NCBI GenBank assembly: GCA_963611355.1
Contig: CAVDRM010000001.1
Span: forward strand, 124,001-188,000
Source: CAVDRM01 sp963611355
GTDB taxonomy: Bacteria; Bacillota; Clostridia; Christensenellales; Aristaeellaceae
DNA length: 64,000 nt
Direction: 5' to 3'
Shown here: in pieces, positions 19,078 to 26,797 of the stretch
Layout: every line of letters begins with the position of its first letter
How positions within the stretch are numbered: position 1 is the stretch's first letter
Translations under genes and position numbers: made by a program
Notes under the pieces: generated by a model
Told to the model about the DNA's origin: nothing
The model's input: only the letters and a program-made list of their open reading frames with translations
The model's database searches: none

Positions 19078-19676
19078 TACCGCTTTGCTCCTTCATGCAT
19101 ACACTTGAGAACCCAGAAGCCGCCGCTTTTGTCCACGGCCTCCACATCGGAAAACAGCGTGCGCAGATATTTTTCGGCGCTCTGCGCTCCCTGCTGCCTG
19201 CGAATGACAAGGAACAGCGCGCCGCCTGTCTTCAGCCGTCCGGCGCTTTCCGCAAACAGCCTGTACATAACGTCCTTGCCGGCGCGGATGGGCGGATTGG
19301 TGAGGATAAAATCGAATGTGCCCTCCACCTGCTTAAGCCCGTCGCTTTCGATGACCTCAACCGCGGCGCCGTTGCGCACGGCGTTTTCTTTAGCGAGCGC
19401 CAGCGCCCTGGTGTTGACGTCCGACAGCACCGTTTCCGTCCGATAGCACTTGGCGATGCTGATGCCGACCGCGCCGAAGCCGCAGCCCAAATCCAGCACC
19501 CGTCCGAAAAGCGGCGGCAGCGCCCGCAAAAGCGTTCGGGTGCCGAAATCAATCTCTCCGCGGGAAAAAACGCCGGAATCGGTCGTAAAAAAAAGCTCCT
19601 GCCCGCGATAGGAAAAAGCGCATTCGGCGGGACGGCTCCTGCTGTCCGGCTCACGCGCAAAATACTGCTGGCTCAT
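19077..19676 (-). CDS. Class I SAM methyltransferase, RsmC-like
   Basis: A Rossmann-fold methyltransferase of the RsmC type, likely acting on a guanine in 16S rRNA. Visible are the SAM-binding VLDLGCGFGAVGI, the acidic LSDVNTRALALAK and the base-binding NPPIRAG, which replaces the family's NPPFH. The N-terminal FTTDSGVFSRGEIDFGTR is the standard lead-in of the short 200-residue Firmicutes form. It overlaps the pseudouridine synthase upstream by 4 bases and patB downstream by one base. Confidence 0.88.
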   Translation of the reverse strand: MSQQYFAREPDSRSRPAECAFSYRGQELFFTTDSGVFSRGEIDFGTRTLLRALPPLFGRVLDLGCGFGAVGISIAKCYRTETVLSDVNTRALALAKENAVRNGAAVEVIESDGLKQVEGTFDFILTNPPIRAGKDVMYRLFAESAGRLKTGGALFLVIRRQQGAQSAEKYLRTLFSDVEAVDKSGGFWVLKCMHEGAKR

Positions 19677-20380
19677 GTTTTCATGCGCGCCGCTTCATAG
19701 AGCGCGGCGGCTTCCTCCTCGCCGAGTTCTCTGTACTGCCCCTCAGAAAGCGTTTCATCCAATGCAAGCGGGCCGAAGGACAGGCGCTTGAGCGCCAGCG
19801 TTTCATGGCCGACGGCATGGAGCATCCGCTTGACCTGATGAAATTTCCCCTCCGATACCGTGATTTGCGCCGTGTCGGGCGAAAGGATTTGAAGCAGGGC
19901 GGGCAGGGCGTCAAAGTCCTTAAAATGCAGCCCCTCGGAAAAGGCTTTGCAATCCTCCTCCCTGAGCGGCGTGTCCGTTTTCGCCAGATAGACCTTTTTG
20001 ATGTCGGACTTGGGCGACAAAAGCCTGTGCGCAAGCATTCCGTCCGTGGTCAAAAGCAGCAGGCCGGTCGTATCCTTGTCCAGCCGTCCGATAGGCATAC
20101 ACCCAAGCGTCCTGTAAACCGGCGGGAGGATGTCCATCACCGTGCGCTGCCGCCTGTCGTCCGCCGCCGTCAGCACGCCGGAGGGCTTGTTCAGCATCAG
20201 ATGCCTTGTAAGACGCATGTCCAGCGCCTTTCCGTCCACCAAAACGGCACGCCCGTCCGTATGCGCGGAGGGGTCGGTGACCTTTTCCCCGCCGACCGCA
20301 ACACGCCCCGTGCGGATCAGCCGCTGCACCTCCGTCCTTGTGCCGACGGCCAGCAGGCAAAGCAGTCTGTCAAGCCGCAT
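19673..20380 (-). CDS. Pseudouridine synthase, RsuA family
   Basis: Isomerises a uridine in 16S (RsuA-type) or possibly 23S rRNA. An S4 RNA-binding domain starts the protein (MRLDRLLCLLAVGTRTEV), followed by the catalytic motif GRLDKDTTGLLLLT, whose Asp attacks the uridine, and KVYLAKTD and HQVKRMLHAVGH. I choose the ATG preceded by GGAGG with a 6-base gap; the start lies within the last codons of the upstream membrane protein. The choice of rRNA target is inferred. Confidence 0.92.
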   Translation of the reverse strand: MRLDRLLCLLAVGTRTEVQRLIRTGRVAVGGEKVTDPSAHTDGRAVLVDGKALDMRLTRHLMLNKPSGVLTAADDRRQRTVMDILPPVYRTLGCMPIGRLDKDTTGLLLLTTDGMLAHRLLSPKSDIKKVYLAKTDTPLREEDCKAFSEGLHFKDFDALPALLQILSPDTAQITVSEGKFHQVKRMLHAVGHETLALKRLSFGPLALDETLSEGQYRELGEEEAAALYEAARMKT

Positions 20381-21221
20381 CCTTTTCCTCCAGCCGCACA
20401 CAGAGCCGCGCCGTGCGCCATTTGCGCACGATGAAGGCAGGGCAATAAAGGAAGAGGAAAATCAGCGCCAAATAGACCGCCATTTCGTTGCTCATCAGCG
20501 TTTTCAGCCTGTCCATCGCATCCATCGCCAGCGACATGAAGCCCTTGTCAAACGAAAGGTCACGAATGGCCGCCATTCCCAGCACAGCCGCCCATGCGAG
20601 CAGGGCGGGAAGCGCCAGACAGAAATTCGTCAGGGAAAGGCGCAAAAGCGCGCCCCCGTTGTTCTTTTTGATGCGTTTGGCCTGCGCCCTGTTCGGGAAA
20701 TAGTCCAGCAGCCTGTCCCGATGCCAAAGGAGCGCCAGCACAAGGGCAAAGAGCATCAGCGCCAGAAAAAGCAGCGCAGCGCCGCGGTCATAGCTGCCGC
20801 CGGCCAGCGTGCCGACCTGCTTTAAGATGCTCAGCGACTTAAAATTGCCGATGAAAAAAATATACAGCCATGTGCCCGCCGTCACGGAAAAGAGCAGCAG
20901 CGCGGGCAGCACCCGAAAGAGCCGCCAAAGCCCGCGCATGACGGACGCGCCGTAGGAAAAGCCCTGTTCGCCGCTCCCGCAGATTTTTTTGAATTGATGC
21001 AGCCGAAACAGGCGCTCCGGCCAGCACAGCAGCAGAAAAAGAAGCAGCGAAGCGCCCATGCGGATGCCAAGCGCCGCCTGTCTGGAAACGGAAAGCCTGT
21101 CCGTCCAGCCCCCAAGCAGCAGGGGCGACAGCGCCAGAAAGCGCACCGAAACAAACAGGAGGGTCAGCAGAAGCATTCTCGCCGCATTGACCCCCTGCAT
21201 CGCCTGTTCCTGCTCCCGCAT
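20370..21221 (-). CDS. Integral membrane protein of unknown function
   Basis: I do not recognise this 283-residue protein. It has about six hydrophobic helices (near residues 15-35, 50-65, 95-115, 145-165, 190-210 and 245-270) linked by basic loops, and a basic acidic C-terminal tail ending EEKDAA. No lipobox, signal cleavage site or catalytic motif is evident. GGAGGG lies 8 bases upstream of the ATG. It is the first gene of the run that continues through rsuA-like, rsmC-like, patB and pepV, with overlapping ends, so it is co-transcribed with them. Confidence 0.75.
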   Translation of the reverse strand: MREQEQAMQGVNAARMLLLTLLFVSVRFLALSPLLLGGWTDRLSVSRQAALGIRMGASLLLFLLLCWPERLFRLHQFKKICGSGEQGFSYGASVMRGLWRLFRVLPALLLFSVTAGTWLYIFFIGNFKSLSILKQVGTLAGGSYDRGAALLFLALMLFALVLALLWHRDRLLDYFPNRAQAKRIKKNNGGALLRLSLTNFCLALPALLAWAAVLGMAAIRDLSFDKGFMSLAMDAMDRLKTLMSNEMAVYLALIFLFLYCPAFIVRKWRTARLCVRLEEKDAA

Positions 21222-21250
21222 CCCGCATGCCCTCCTTTTTTCGTTCCTAT

Positions 21251-21279
21251 ATTATAGCGAAACGGCATGAAAAAAGCAA
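21251..21279 (-). promoter_or_regulatory. Promoter of the membrane protein-rsuA-rsmC-patB-pepV operon
   Basis: TTGCTT (21274-21279) and TATAAT (21251-21256) with a 17-base spacer on the minus strand, 30 bases before the first gene. Confidence 0.6.
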
Positions 21280-21317
21280 CAAAGAAAAGCACGGCCCCGA
21301 TGAAAAGCCGCGCTTTC
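21280..21317 (-). terminator. Terminator behind the group B hydrogenase gene
   Basis: Arms GAAAGCGCGGC and GGCCGTGCTTTTC form an imperfect hairpin just after the hydrogenase stop, followed by TTTGTTGCTTTTTT. It separates the hydrogenase cluster from the next operon. Confidence 0.6.
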
Positions 21318-21321
21318 ATGC

Positions 21322-22743
21322 TCATTTCAGTACGGAAATGGCATCCAGAATGGTCTTCTCGTGCGCCTCCATGCCGTATTTATCCACCTCGGCCTTGTTC
21401 TTTTCTCCGTGGGTGAGGCAGCCGGCGCCGCCGATGCAGCCGCCGATGCAGGCCATGCCCTCGATGAAATTCGCGTCCAAGGCGTTCCTGCTCTTTTTCA
21501 GCAGCGCCAGCTTGCAGGCTTCGATGCCGTCACAGGCGCAGGGCTTTAAGTCAAATTCGATGTTCTGCTCCTTGAGTCCCTCCTGCACTGCGTCTGTCAG
21601 GCCGCCGCTCCTTGCGAAAATGCGGCCGTAGTAGGAGGCGTTGTCCAAAAGCTCCTCCGGAAGGGTGGTGATGTCGATGTCGCGGCTGTCAAAGAGCGCC
21701 TGAAGCTCTTCAAAGGTCAGTACCGCGTCAATATAGGGCTTCACGGTGTCCAGCTGCGCCTCGGCCTTTTTCGCCGTGCAGGGGCCGATGAACACGATCT
21801 TGGCATTCGGCGTATTGTCCTTGATGTACTTGGCCAGCGCAGCCATCGGGGACAGGTTGTGCGACACATAGGGCAGAAGCTGCGGGAAGGCGCTCTTTAC
21901 ATAGCTGACGAACGCCGGACAGCAGGAGGAGGTCAAAAAGCCCTTCTCCGCCAGCTCCTTTGATTCGGCCTGCGCCACCATGTCCGCGCCCAAAGCGGCC
22001 TCCACCACGGTGAAAAAGCCCAGCGCCTTGAGGCCGCTGATGACCTGCCCTAATTTGGCGTACCTGAACTGGCTGGAGATAGACGGCGCAACAATGGCGT
22101 AAATCTTGTAATTCCTGTTCTGCCCGCTTTTTTTAATCAGGTCGATGACATTCAGGATAAAGGATCTGTCCGTGATTGCCCCGAACGGGCACTGATACAC
22201 GCACGCGCCGCAGGCGGTGCATTTATTGTTGTCGATGGTCGCGGCCTTTTCCTCGTTCATGGAGATGGCCTTCACCTTGCAGGCGTTCTGGCAGGGGCGC
22301 TTGCGGCTGACGATGGCCGTATACGGGCAGACCTTGGCGCACGCGCCGCACTCCACGCACAGGCTCTTGTCGATGTGCGCCACATGGTTGTGGTCAAAGG
22401 AAATGGCCTTGCGGCGGCAGACGTCCTCGCACCTGTGCGCCAAACACCCGCGGCAGGCGTTCGTCACCTCATAGCCGCCCACGGGACATTCGTCACAGGC
22501 AATGTCGATGACCTGAATGACGTTTGGATTTTCCTTGCTGCCGCCCATGGCCATCTTGACGCGCTCGCCCAAAATCGCCCGCTCCTTATAGACGCAGCAG
22601 CGCATGGTCGGCGTTTTGCCCGGCACGATGATCTTGGGAATGTCCATCACATTCTCCAGCAGCGTGTTGCGCCAGGCCTGCCGTGCGACCTCGCGCAGCA
22701 CCTTGTATTTCAAATGCTGTACTTTTGTGTCAAATTTATACAT
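21322..22743 (-). CDS. [FeFe]-hydrogenase, group B type
   Basis: A soluble iron-only hydrogenase-like protein of 473 residues. The N-terminal half has many Cys-rich clusters, including CDECPVGG, CRGCLAHRCEDVC and the ferredoxin repeats CVECGACAKVCP and CTACGACVYQCP. The H-cluster motifs are complete: TSSCCPAF (about 271), GPCTAKK (about 320) and EGMACIGGCIGGAG (about 428). The CCP variant of the first motif and the unusual Cys-rich N-terminus are those of group B enzymes, whose direction is poorly known. Last gene of the cluster, 92 bases after the phosphatase. H2 production from ferredoxin or H2 uptake are both possible. Confidence 0.9.
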   Translation of the reverse strand: MYKFDTKVQHLKYKVLREVARQAWRNTLLENVMDIPKIIVPGKTPTMRCCVYKERAILGERVKMAMGGSKENPNVIQVIDIACDECPVGGYEVTNACRGCLAHRCEDVCRRKAISFDHNHVAHIDKSLCVECGACAKVCPYTAIVSRKRPCQNACKVKAISMNEEKAATIDNNKCTACGACVYQCPFGAITDRSFILNVIDLIKKSGQNRNYKIYAIVAPSISSQFRYAKLGQVISGLKALGFFTVVEAALGADMVAQAESKELAEKGFLTSSCCPAFVSYVKSAFPQLLPYVSHNLSPMAALAKYIKDNTPNAKIVFIGPCTAKKAEAQLDTVKPYIDAVLTFEELQALFDSRDIDITTLPEELLDNASYYGRIFARSGGLTDAVQEGLKEQNIEFDLKPCACDGIEACKLALLKKSRNALDANFIEGMACIGGCIGGAGCLTHGEKNKAEVDKYGMEAHEKTILDAISVLK

Positions 22744-22835
22744 ATTCAGCCCCCTTGGTGATCGTCAATCGATACGCCGCCGTCTCCGTCGGGATATATG
22801 CCGGTTCCCGCTCCATGTCCATGGCGGCGGAGCGC

Positions 22836-24008
22836 TTAAAAATAGCTTACCTTGATGCGCTTGCCCATCTTCTTCAGGCACTCCGACAGCTCCTGCACCA
22901 AGTTCATTTTTATGGAAAAATTGATAGGCAGGTCGGGGTTTTGGTGCGCGGGGTTGATGGCGCGGCCGACAAAGAAATTGATGTCCGTCGCCTCCTCGAA
23001 CAGAAGCCGTGCTATCAGCGAGGCGCCGTCCTTCTTGAAAGCCCACTGGGAATAGGTCTCGTTGTCCTGAAGATAGTCCTTGGCATAGGTCAGCACCTTG
23101 TTGATGGTGATGACGCCCTCCGTCACCAGATCCACGCCGTCCATTTCGGCGATGGGCGGAACGTCGGGGTCTTCAAACTGCATGGTCGGGCGCACGGTGG
23201 TGTGCAGATACCGCGCCGCCACGGACGAGGTCGTGCCGCCGCAGACGATGTGCTTGCCCTCCTTGGAGAAGAACAGGCTCATCATGCGCTCGTCATCATC
23301 GCGGTTGGAGGGAGAGCCGAACAGAAGGTTCATCGGCTCGCGCTTTCTGATGCGGACGACGCAGGCCGTCGCATCGTCGCCCGGCTGATTGCCGTACAGC
23401 CGGTTGCATTCATCCACCAAAATGGTCGAGAGCGTTTTCGCCGTGTAGCCGACCGGCACGATGGACTCTAAGAAGGAAATGATGTCCTCCCGCTTCCAGC
23501 CGAAATTATACGCCATGCCGATGCCCGCGTGCGGGCAGCCGTCGCTCATGGCGACAAACACGTCGTTTTCCTGCAGCTTGATGACGGACTTATAAATTTT
23601 CTTGCCGCCGATGTTCATTTCCGTCTTCGGGTAGTCATAATTCTCCTCGCCGCGAATCAGCACGACCAGGGGGTTGTCATACTGCATGATTTCGACCCGT
23701 TCATTGTCGATGAGATGCAGGATGGTGAAGGTCGAATAGGCGACGCCGCGCACGGAGCAGACCGGCAGGGTGGCTGCAATCGTCCCCACGCAGTCCTCCA
23801 AGGACAGCCCCTCGGCCATCATGGTGGAGATGATTTTGCTGGTCAGGGTGGAAAGGATGCTCGCCTTCACGCCGCTCCCCAAGCCGTCCGCCAGCACAAG
23901 CACCTGAGAGCCGTCGCTCTGCTCCACCAAGTCCACATGATCGCCGCAGAGCTGCTCGCCGTAATGATTGATGCTTTTATATCCGATATCCGCGCACAGG
24001 TCATTCAT
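22836..24008 (-). CDS. SpoIIE-type PP2C serine phosphatase
   Basis: A metal-dependent phosphatase of the SpoIIE/RsbU group. PP2C features are GDHVDLVEQSDGSQVLVLADGLGSG near the N-terminus, where the Asp residues bind two metals, the internal MSDGCPHAG, and GDDATACVVRI. The C-terminal 170 residues are unlike PP2C and unassigned. ATG at 24008 is chosen over an in-frame TTG six bases upstream because AAGGAG is 10 bases before it. Its start overlaps the end of the sensory hydrogenase gene by 8 bases, strong evidence that it is the output of that sensor. Its protein substrate is unknown. Confidence 0.88.
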   Translation of the reverse strand: MNDLCADIGYKSINHYGEQLCGDHVDLVEQSDGSQVLVLADGLGSGVKASILSTLTSKIISTMMAEGLSLEDCVGTIAATLPVCSVRGVAYSTFTILHLIDNERVEIMQYDNPLVVLIRGEENYDYPKTEMNIGGKKIYKSVIKLQENDVFVAMSDGCPHAGIGMAYNFGWKREDIISFLESIVPVGYTAKTLSTILVDECNRLYGNQPGDDATACVVRIRKREPMNLLFGSPSNRDDDERMMSLFFSKEGKHIVCGGTTSSVAARYLHTTVRPTMQFEDPDVPPIAEMDGVDLVTEGVITINKVLTYAKDYLQDNETYSQWAFKKDGASLIARLLFEEATDINFFVGRAINPAHQNPDLPINFSIKMNLVQELSECLKKMGKRIKVSYF

Positions 24009-25680
24009 CGGCAATCGACTCCTTCAGCTTCGTCAGGGCAATCTTGGTTTCAGCCGCCGTTTCGCCCAGCAGGGAGGCGATTTCCTGCACGATGCGCATC
24101 TGCTTGTCCACCACCTTATCGGCGACCTCGACGGTCGTGCGGCTTATCTCCTCCTTGCGCTCACGGTCGTTCTCCTCCTCCGTCACATCGCGCATGATGC
24201 AGATGAGAAGCCTGTAATCCCTGTCATAGACGATGGTCTGCTCGACGTATTTTTTATATTCCGCCAAATAGACGCGCTGGGCGCGGACGTCCCGCCCCGT
24301 GGTCTGCGTCTGAATGAACGCCGAGGGGTCCATGATGCGCACGACCGGTTCGCCCAGCACATCGGACGCGGAGCGAAGGTTCATGATTTTGAGCGCGGCC
24401 TTGTTAATCTGCTGCACCTCAAGCTGGTCATTCAGCACGATGAGGCCGTTGGGCGTGTTGTTGACGATGTTGTCCGAGAAGGACTCCGCCTTTTCCTTCA
24501 GGAACGGCAGGCACATGCTGACCTCCGCCTTGCCCTGATAAATGGCGATGGCCTTTTCACGGCAGGTGTCATAGCCGCAGCAGCCGCAGTTCAATTCATC
24601 CGAGGGCTTCAGCTTGCCCATCTTCTGTCGCATGATTTCGCGGATTTCGGTTTCGGACGGGCGCTGCGCCTCCCGCTCGATGGAGGTGTAATGCAGGCGC
24701 AGCTCGCTCTTCTCCGGCTGCTCCACATCAAAATCCAGCGTGCCCGCATAATCGGAAACGGCCAGATAATCCCGAACGGGCGTGTGGTGCTTCTTCTCCA
24801 TGATCGGACCGCCGATGCAGCTCCCCACGCACGCGGACATTTCGATAAAGCAATGATGTATCTTGCCGTTCTCGATGTCATGCAGGGCGGCCTTGCAGCT
24901 TTCCACGCCGTCCAGGGCAAGATATGTATAGCCCGGCGCATCCTGCGCCATGGTCTTTAAAATGCCGCCCGCCGTCGGGAAAAGCCGCGCCCTGCTGCAC
25001 GCATCGGCAGGACGGTTTTTGGGCAGCTCAATGCCCTCCTGCTCCAGCCATGCGCTCAGCTCGTCAAAGGTCAGCACCGCATCCACGATGCCCTCATACA
25101 TCTCCGCCTCGTCCTTCTTCGCCACGCACGGGCCGATAAAGACGGTCTTGGCATTCGGATGGCGGCGCTTGATATCCATGCAGTGCGCCTGCATGGGCGA
25201 TTCCACGTCTGCCAGATAGGGAAGGAGCGACAGAAAATACTTCTGAATCAGCAGGTTAATGGAGTGGCAGCAGGAGGAAATCAGCACATCCCGCTTTTCT
25301 TCCTTCAGCATCCGGTCGTATTCCCTTTTCACCATCGTTGCGCCGAGCGCCGTCTCCTCGACATCGGCAAAGCCCAATTTTCGAAGCGCCTCGCGCATCC
25401 CCTCGATGCCCGTGTCCTCGTAATTGGCCGCAAAGGAGGGCGCAAGGCTGACGTACACGGGTACGCCGGACTGCACAAGCACCTGCACCTTGCTGGTCTG
25501 ATTGACGATTTCCTTGGCGTTCTGCGGACAGACGACAAAGCACTGGCCGCACAGAATGCACTCGTTGTCGATGATATACGCCTGATTGCCCGAAAAGCGG
25601 ATGGACTTCACGGGACAGTGGCGGATGCACTTATAGCAGTTTTTGCAGTTGGATTTCTTTAATCTCAGGCAAGCGGGCAT
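24001..25680 (-). CDS. Sensory [FeFe]-hydrogenase with PAS domain (group C, HydS-like)
   Basis: A 559-residue multidomain sensor. Residues 10-55 hold two ferredoxin clusters (CKNCYKCIRHCP, CILCGQCFVVCP). The hydrogenase domain has altered H-cluster loops: SSCCH (about 135) where catalytic enzymes have TSCSP/TSCCP, then GPCVAKK (about 183) and EMSACVGSCIGG (about 280). A four-Cys cluster CGCCGYDTC follows (about 365), then a PAS domain (about 405-505) and a helical tail. This order matches group C hydrogenases, considered H2 sensors. I start at the ATG with GGGGAGG 9 bases upstream rather than at the earlier GTG. Sensing is inferred from the family. Confidence 0.88.
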   Translation of the reverse strand: MPACLRLKKSNCKNCYKCIRHCPVKSIRFSGNQAYIIDNECILCGQCFVVCPQNAKEIVNQTSKVQVLVQSGVPVYVSLAPSFAANYEDTGIEGMREALRKLGFADVEETALGATMVKREYDRMLKEEKRDVLISSCCHSINLLIQKYFLSLLPYLADVESPMQAHCMDIKRRHPNAKTVFIGPCVAKKDEAEMYEGIVDAVLTFDELSAWLEQEGIELPKNRPADACSRARLFPTAGGILKTMAQDAPGYTYLALDGVESCKAALHDIENGKIHHCFIEMSACVGSCIGGPIMEKKHHTPVRDYLAVSDYAGTLDFDVEQPEKSELRLHYTSIEREAQRPSETEIREIMRQKMGKLKPSDELNCGCCGYDTCREKAIAIYQGKAEVSMCLPFLKEKAESFSDNIVNNTPNGLIVLNDQLEVQQINKAALKIMNLRSASDVLGEPVVRIMDPSAFIQTQTTGRDVRAQRVYLAEYKKYVEQTIVYDRDYRLLICIMRDVTEEENDRERKEEISRTTVEVADKVVDKQMRIVQEIASLLGETAAETKIALTKLKESIADE

Positions 25681-25779
25681 ACGCTTTGTCCTCCCCTTGT
25701 GCACACAGACAGAATACGCGGAATGCCGACAGAATTTCTTCTGCCGGCAGCACCGCGTTTGCGCGTTTCATTTTGGAAA

Positions 25780-26019
25780 TCAGAGCTTTTTCAGAACATT
25801 TTCCTCAAAGAAGCTCTTCACCGTTTCAGGCGATACGGAGAAGAACTGGTCGTCCACCGTCACGCACACGCCCTGCTGGCAGCGCCCCATGCAGAACGTT
25901 CCGGCCAGCTCCACGGCGTCCTTCAAATTGTTCTCCGAAACCAGATACTGAAGCTGCTCCACCACCTGACGGGAGCCTTTGATGTGGCAGGATGAGCCGA
26001 TACAAACGGTTATCTTCAT
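25780..26019 (-). CDS. Small 2Fe-2S thioredoxin-like ferredoxin
   Basis: A 79-residue protein with the four-Cys pattern CIGSSC and CMGRC of the NuoE/HydC-type thioredoxin-like [2Fe-2S] fold, corresponding to the C-terminal half of that domain. It lies 99 bases before the sensory hydrogenase and 12 bases after the APH-like kinase gene. It may pass electrons to or from the hydrogenase-like proteins. RBS AAGGAG is 8 bases before the ATG. Confidence 0.88.
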   Translation of the reverse strand: MKITVCIGSSCHIKGSRQVVEQLQYLVSENNLKDAVELAGTFCMGRCQQGVCVTVDDQFFSVSPETVKSFFEENVLKKL

Positions 26020-26031
26020 GCGAACAACTCC

Positions 26032-26781
26032 TTACTCATAATCGACAACGTTCGCCCAGGACAGCAGGAACTCCCGCTCCTTGGCGTTGCCCTTAACGGA
26101 CTGGCTGGCCGCCACGATGGGCATCCACTTCTGCACATAGTGCTTTTCCGTGCCGCTCTTTTGGCAGAACAGGTCCAGATATTTTTCCGCGCCCTCCATG
26201 TCGCCCTTGAGCCAGAAGCAGAGGTAGGTGCGGGCTGCGTCGGCGGAGGCGTTGCCCTGCGTGGCATGGCTCCAGTCCAAAATATACGCCGTTCCGTCCT
26301 CGGTGATGATGATGTTGGAGGGACGGAAATCGCCGTGGCAAAGCTTTCTGTGCTTGGGCATTCCCTCTAAGCGGGTGTGCAGGTCATAGCGGGTGGTGGC
26401 GTCCAGCTCCGCCTGAGAAATTTTGCGGTTCATCTTATCCTTGAGCTTTGTGAGCAGGGGGCAGGACTTGCTCTGCACCTCCAGCTGCAAATCGACGAAT
26501 TGGCTCAGGTACTCGTCCTTCTTATCGGGATTTTCCTCGATGAGCTGCGCCAGCGTCTTGCCCTTGATAAATTCGGAAACAATGGTCCATTTGCCGTCAA
26601 CGGTGCAGACTTCCAAAACCTTCGGGATATGAAGGCCGGTCTCCTCGATACGCGCCTGATTCAGCGCCTCATTCAGCACGTCCGCCTTGGAATAGTCCTC
26701 AGCGAAAACCTTGAGGCACTTGTCGCCGTCGCGGTAGATGGTTTTGCTGGTGCGGACAGCAATCACGCGATCCAGATTCAT
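26032..26781 (-). CDS. APH-fold small kinase of the hydrogenase cluster
   Basis: A 249-residue phosphotransferase-family kinase. The catalytic loop LCHGDFRPSNII gives the HxDxxxxN pattern and YILDWSHA gives the metal-binding Asp; an N-lobe Lys (KCLKVF) and Glu are present. It is smaller than aminoglycoside kinases and resembles the choline/Ser-Thr-like kinases of unknown substrate. Position counts: 16 bases behind adhE and just ahead of the 2Fe-2S, HydS and SpoIIE genes. I infer that it could be the kinase opposing the SpoIIE phosphatase. It is unlikely to be a resistance enzyme. Confidence 0.82.
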   Translation of the reverse strand: MNLDRVIAVRTSKTIYRDGDKCLKVFAEDYSKADVLNEALNQARIEETGLHIPKVLEVCTVDGKWTIVSEFIKGKTLAQLIEENPDKKDEYLSQFVDLQLEVQSKSCPLLTKLKDKMNRKISQAELDATTRYDLHTRLEGMPKHRKLCHGDFRPSNIIITEDGTAYILDWSHATQGNASADAARTYLCFWLKGDMEGAEKYLDLFCQKSGTEKHYVQKWMPIVAASQSVKGNAKEREFLLSWANVVDYE

Positions 26782-26797
26782 CTTTCATTCCTCCTTC

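Noticed and set aside
26032..26781. Aminoglycoside resistance kinase
   Set aside because: Too short, and its position inside a redox-signalling operon argues against it.
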